A stretch of DNA of 8,431 nt from Acidobacteriaceae bacterium. GTDB taxonomy: Bacteria; Acidobacteriota; Terriglobia; Terriglobales; Acidobacteriaceae. The stretch lies in contig JASHYS010000357.1 in NCBI GenBank assembly GCA_030042915.1, forward strand, positions 1-8,431, given 5' to 3'. A model generated the notes under the pieces. The model was not told where the DNA came from. It made no database searches and worked only from the letters and a program-made list of their open reading frames with translations. Below, piece after piece: positions 6,447-8,431 of this stretch (position 1 is the first letter of the stretch; every line of letters begins with the position of its first letter). A program made the position numbers and the translations under genes.

Positions 6447-6680
6447 TTGTTTTCAGCACTTCGATTCATCTGGAATGCCACACGCGGTCACCGGCTGACG
6501 CCGTGGCGCAGTCCGTATCTTCGCTGGCGCGTGGAAACCTATTCGGGAATGCACGCCGAGACGCTGACCGCCAGGGCCGTTCTGGGCTTTTTGTGGTCCA
6601 CGCGCTGGGAGATTCTGCACTTTCTGTCCTGGACGGGACAAGTGCAGCGCGAAGCGCGAAAAACAGCCAGCAGGGAGTAG
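6447..6680 (+). CDS. Small Trp/Arg-rich protein, function unknown
   Basis: I do not assign a family. The frame encodes a compact 77-residue basic, aromatic protein with seven Trp. It contains SALRFIWNATRGHRLTPWRS, then PYLRWRVETYSGM, then ARAVLGFLWSTRWEILHFLS. The amphipathic, Trp-rich pattern and the absence of low-complexity sequence argue for a real gene rather than a shadow. The chosen TTG at 6447 has AAGAGG seven bases upstream; a GTG at 6381 overlapping the flgL stop (GTGA) would add 22 residues that look non-protein-like and has no ribosome site. A -10-like TATACT lies at 6422-6427, without a good -35. The stop TAG (6678-6680) falls inside a heptad repeat. I recall similar small proteins in acidobacterial genomes, but only as an impression. 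No signal peptide is seen. Confidence 0.55.
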   Translation: MFSALRFIWNATRGHRLTPWRSPYLRWRVETYSGMHAETLTARAVLGFLWSTRWEILHFLSWTGQVQREARKTASRE

Positions 6681-6705
6681 CCAATAGCGGATAGGGAGCA
6701 GCCGA
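6671..6705 (+). repeat. Heptad repeat, copy upstream of the VWA gene
   Basis: Five consecutive 7-base units: CAGGGAG (6671-6677), TAGCCAA, TAGCGGA, TAGGGAG (6692-6698) and CAGCCGA. Units 1, 2 and 4 are identical to units 1, 2 and 4 of the copy at 7822-7849, in the same orientation. The array contains the stop codon of the small upstream gene and ends 10 bases before the VWA gene's first ATG. Confidence 0.78.
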
Positions 6706-6715
6706 AGCGCGCGTC

Positions 6716-7819
6716 ATGCAAGGCGCGCAGGCGAAACGTCAGGATGTTTTTGAAACAGTGACAATTTCCCGAAAAATCACTCCAAGATGTGTGAAGTTTT
6801 TGGCCAGAGGCGCGTTCATCGCGGCATGGCTCGCGGTGTTGCCGGCTTTTGCGCAGCAACTGCCGCCGGCTGAGGCGCCCAAGCCCATGCCGGCCCCGCA
6901 AGGCGAAGCGCCGAATCTGCGCGTGACCACAACCGAGGTGCTGGTGCCGACGCTGGTGGAGAAAAAGGGCGGCGGCATTCTGTATGGCCTGAAGCCGAAC
7001 GATTTTGTGCTCGAAGACAACGGCGTACCGCAAAAGATCCGCGTGCAGGAGGAGATGGATACGGCGCCGGTGGCGCTGGTGGTGGCCGTGGAAGAGGGCG
7101 GCGCCAGCGTGCTGGAGTTTGACAAGCTGGCCAAGCTGGGACCGCTGCTCGATATGTTTCTGGGCGACCCGCGCAGCCAGGTAGCGCTGGTGGGCTTCGA
7201 TTCCGTGCCGCATCTCATCCAGGACTACACGCATGCCGGCGACGAAGTGAACCAAAAGCTGATGCAATTGCAGCCGGGCGATGGCGGCGCAGCCATTCTG
7301 GACACGATCAATTACGGAGTCACGCTGCTGGAGACGCAGCCCAAGGAATTTCGCCGCGTTTTGTTGCTGATCAGCGAGGAGCGCGATCACGGCAGCAGGC
7401 ACACCAAGCCCGTGCAACTGATCCGGCAGATCGGCGAGAGCGATGTGCTGGTGCTGAGTGTGTCGTTTTCGCCGGCGCTGGCGGAGCTGGGCCACGATGT
7501 GAAGGACTCCTCGCCCGATGAGGCCACCATGAACATGGTTTCGGCGCTGGTTGCGGTGGTCAACGCCTTCAAGAAAAATGTGACTAAAGAGATTGCCGTG
7601 ATGAGCGGAGGCGAGTACACCACCTTCGTCGGCGACAAACGGTTTGAGGCGCGTGTGATGGGCGCGGCGCGGGACGCGCGCAACCGTTACCTGATTACGT
7701 TCAGCCCCTCCGATCCCACGCCCGGCCTGCATACTATCCGCGTGCACACCAGGCAGGATTACGGCGCGCGCATTGTGGCAAGAGCGGACTATTGGGCAGT
7801 GGGGCAGGGAAGCCCGTGA
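6716..7819 (+). CDS. Secreted VWA-like protein (VWFA-related Acidobacterial domain family)
   Basis: The 367-residue frame contains a Sec signal peptide, KFLARGAFIAAWLAVLPAFA with cleavage before QQ (about residue 47), a Pro-rich linker, then an LRVTTTEVLVPTLVEKKGGG block followed by LKPNDFVLEDNGVPQKIRV (93-110). This is the hallmark entry to the VWFA-related Acidobacterial domain, followed by a Rossmann-like VWA fold: APVALVVAV (117-125), SQVALVGFDS (154-163), RRVLLLISEERDHGS (213-227), VLVLSVSFS and the closing RNRYLITFSPSDPTPGLHTI. The function is unknown; related proteins are assumed to mediate extracytoplasmic binding. The metal-site positions look replaced (AVEEGGAS for DxSxS, Ala for Thr in GDGGAAILD, Glu for Asp in LLISEE). 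The start is uncertain: ATG 6716 gives a 26-residue tail before the signal peptide, while GTG 6758 or GTG 6791 would be more usual; none has a clear ribosome site. It is bracketed by direct heptad repeats. Confidence 0.85.
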   Translation: MQGAQAKRQDVFETVTISRKITPRCVKFLARGAFIAAWLAVLPAFAQQLPPAEAPKPMPAPQGEAPNLRVTTTEVLVPTLVEKKGGGILYGLKPNDFVLEDNGVPQKIRVQEEMDTAPVALVVAVEEGGASVLEFDKLAKLGPLLDMFLGDPRSQVALVGFDSVPHLIQDYTHAGDEVNQKLMQLQPGDGGAAILDTINYGVTLLETQPKEFRRVLLLISEERDHGSRHTKPVQLIRQIGESDVLVLSVSFSPALAELGHDVKDSSPDEATMNMVSALVAVVNAFKKNVTKEIAVMSGGEYTTFVGDKRFEARVMGAARDARNRYLITFSPSDPTPGLHTIRVHTRQDYGARIVARADYWAVGQGSP

Positions 7820-7821
7820 GA

Positions 7822-7849
7822 CAGGGAGTAGCCAAGAGGCAGTAGGGAG
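7822..7849 (+). repeat. Heptad repeat, copy downstream of the VWA gene
   Basis: Four 7-base units: CAGGGAG (7822-7828), TAGCCAA, GAGGCAG and TAGGGAG (7843-7849). It matches the 6671-6698 copy in 23 of 28 positions, with all differences in unit 3, and has the same orientation. It fills most of the 40-base gap between two convergent genes. The preceding bases (from about 7794, GGGCAGT, GGGGCAG) look like degenerate units and encode the last residues of the VWA protein, so the array may reach into that gene. No hairpin terminator is evident here. Confidence 0.78.
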
Positions 7850-7859
7850 TAAACCGCCT

Positions 7860-8431
7860 TCACGCCAGCTTGTATGGCGCCCGATACGGCCGTGTGAGCA
7901 GCGCACTCGCTTCCGGATCGCCGACAATCTCTTCCTTGGCCACGTCCCAGTGAATCTTGCGCCCCACCAGCATCGAGATCAGCCCCAAGTGGCCGGGAAT
8001 CGTGGAATGGTGCGCGGTTTGGACGGGCGTGATGGTGGGTTTGCGCGAGCGCACGCTGTCGAGGAAGTTGCGGCGATGCTCCGGTGAGAGGTAGAGCGAG
8101 ACTTTGCGCTGCGACTCGGGAATGGAATCTATCTTCGCCCACTCCGGATTCGAAGCGTCGAAGCCACTGCGGTCCACCCATACCCAGCCATCGGTACCGA
8201 TCCATTTCGTTCCCATATTGATGGCCGGGCTGCCGCCGGCAATGGTCATGTGCACGTCGTTCGCGTAGCCGGTTACTTCTTTGCGATACAGGCACTCGAT
8301 GGTGTACTTCGTCGCGGTGTTCCAGATGGCATTCGCAGGCGGGAATTCGCCATAGCCTTCAACTTCCGAAGGGCCGGTCGAATCGAAGCCGACGCCCCAG
8401 TGCGCGATGTCGCCGTGGTGGCCGATCCAAT
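7860..8431 (-). CDS. Gfo/Idh/MocA-family oxidoreductase, C-terminal part (5' end beyond window)
   Basis: Reading from the right edge (first full codon at 8429) without a stop to TGA at 7862-7860 gives 189 residues. It carries features of the C-terminal domain of a bacterial Gfo/Idh/MocA-type NAD(P)-dependent sugar or polyol oxidoreductase: WIGHHGDIAHWGVGFDSTGP near the start, a beta-sheet domain with GTKWIGTDGWVWVDRSGFDA, HRRNFLDSVRSRKPTITPVQ, then AHHSTIPGHLGLISMLVGRK and the tail WDVAKEEIVGDPEASALLTR ending PYKLA. HGDIAHW is the equivalent of the conserved (D..H..D...W) segment with the catalytic-type His. The substrate cannot be told, and the NAD-binding N-terminal domain lies outside. Internal GTG/ATG codons near 8255 are not the true start, because the homologous sequence continues upstream. 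It is convergent with the VWA gene and unrelated to the flagellar operon. Confidence 0.87.
   Translation of the reverse strand, partial: WIGHHGDIAHWGVGFDSTGPSEVEGYGEFPPANAIWNTATKYTIECLYRKEVTGYANDVHMTIAGGSPAINMGTKWIGTDGWVWVDRSGFDASNPEWAKIDSIPESQRKVSLYLSPEHRRNFLDSVRSRKPTITPVQTAHHSTIPGHLGLISMLVGRKIHWDVAKEEIVGDPEASALLTRPYRAPYKLA

Noticed and set aside
6671..7849. Insertion sequence or composite transposon around the VWA gene
   Set aside because: The flanking repeats are direct heptad arrays, not terminal inverted repeats, and no transposase or integrase is encoded.
6539..7927. Long minus-strand open frame (462 codons) opposite the VWA gene
   Set aside because: It is antisense to a clear secreted protein gene, His/Arg/Leu-rich without recognisable domains, and its ends translate the heptad repeats; a typical high-GC shadow.

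Overview
The window is high-GC DNA, most likely from an Acidobacteriota (Terriglobia-like) genome. The evidence is a compact late-flagellar operon, followed by a secreted protein of the 'VWFA-related Acidobacterial domain' type and a Gfo/Idh/MocA oxidoreductase, both common in that phylum. The taxonomic call is inference from gene families, gene order and composition.

Positions 1-6384 (+ strand) carry nine flagellar genes in a row: the 3' end of flgG (distal rod), flgA (P-ring chaperone), flgH (L ring), flgI (P ring), a rod-binding-only flgJ, flgM (anti-sigma-28), a flgN-like chaperone gene, flgK and flgL (hook-filament junction). Most genes overlap by one to fourteen bases or sit very close, so translation is probably coupled. 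The main transcriptional break is between flgJ and flgM. An excellent sigma-28 (FliA) promoter lies there, with an exact GCCGATAA -10 box, so flgM-flgN-flgK-flgL probably form a late-class unit that FlgM itself controls. The upstream rod/ring genes would be read from an earlier promoter outside the window.

Positions 6385-7860 hold a small Trp/Arg-rich protein of unknown function and a secreted VWA-like protein whose metal-site residues look degenerate. From 7860 to the right edge, on the minus strand, is the C-terminal part of a Gfo/Idh/MocA-family oxidoreductase that runs out of the window.

The most unusual signal is a family of short, degenerate tandem repeats placed exactly at gene boundaries. 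They have a 7-base period at 5381-5466, 6671-6705 and 7822-7849, and a related purine-rich array with an 8-base period lies at 2698-2752. They supply functional parts of neighbouring genes: the Shine-Dalgarno of flgL, the stop codon of the small protein, and possibly the first 25 codons of flgJ. Two copies in direct orientation bracket the VWA gene. No RNA genes, CRISPR arrays, transposases or convincing rho-independent terminators were seen.
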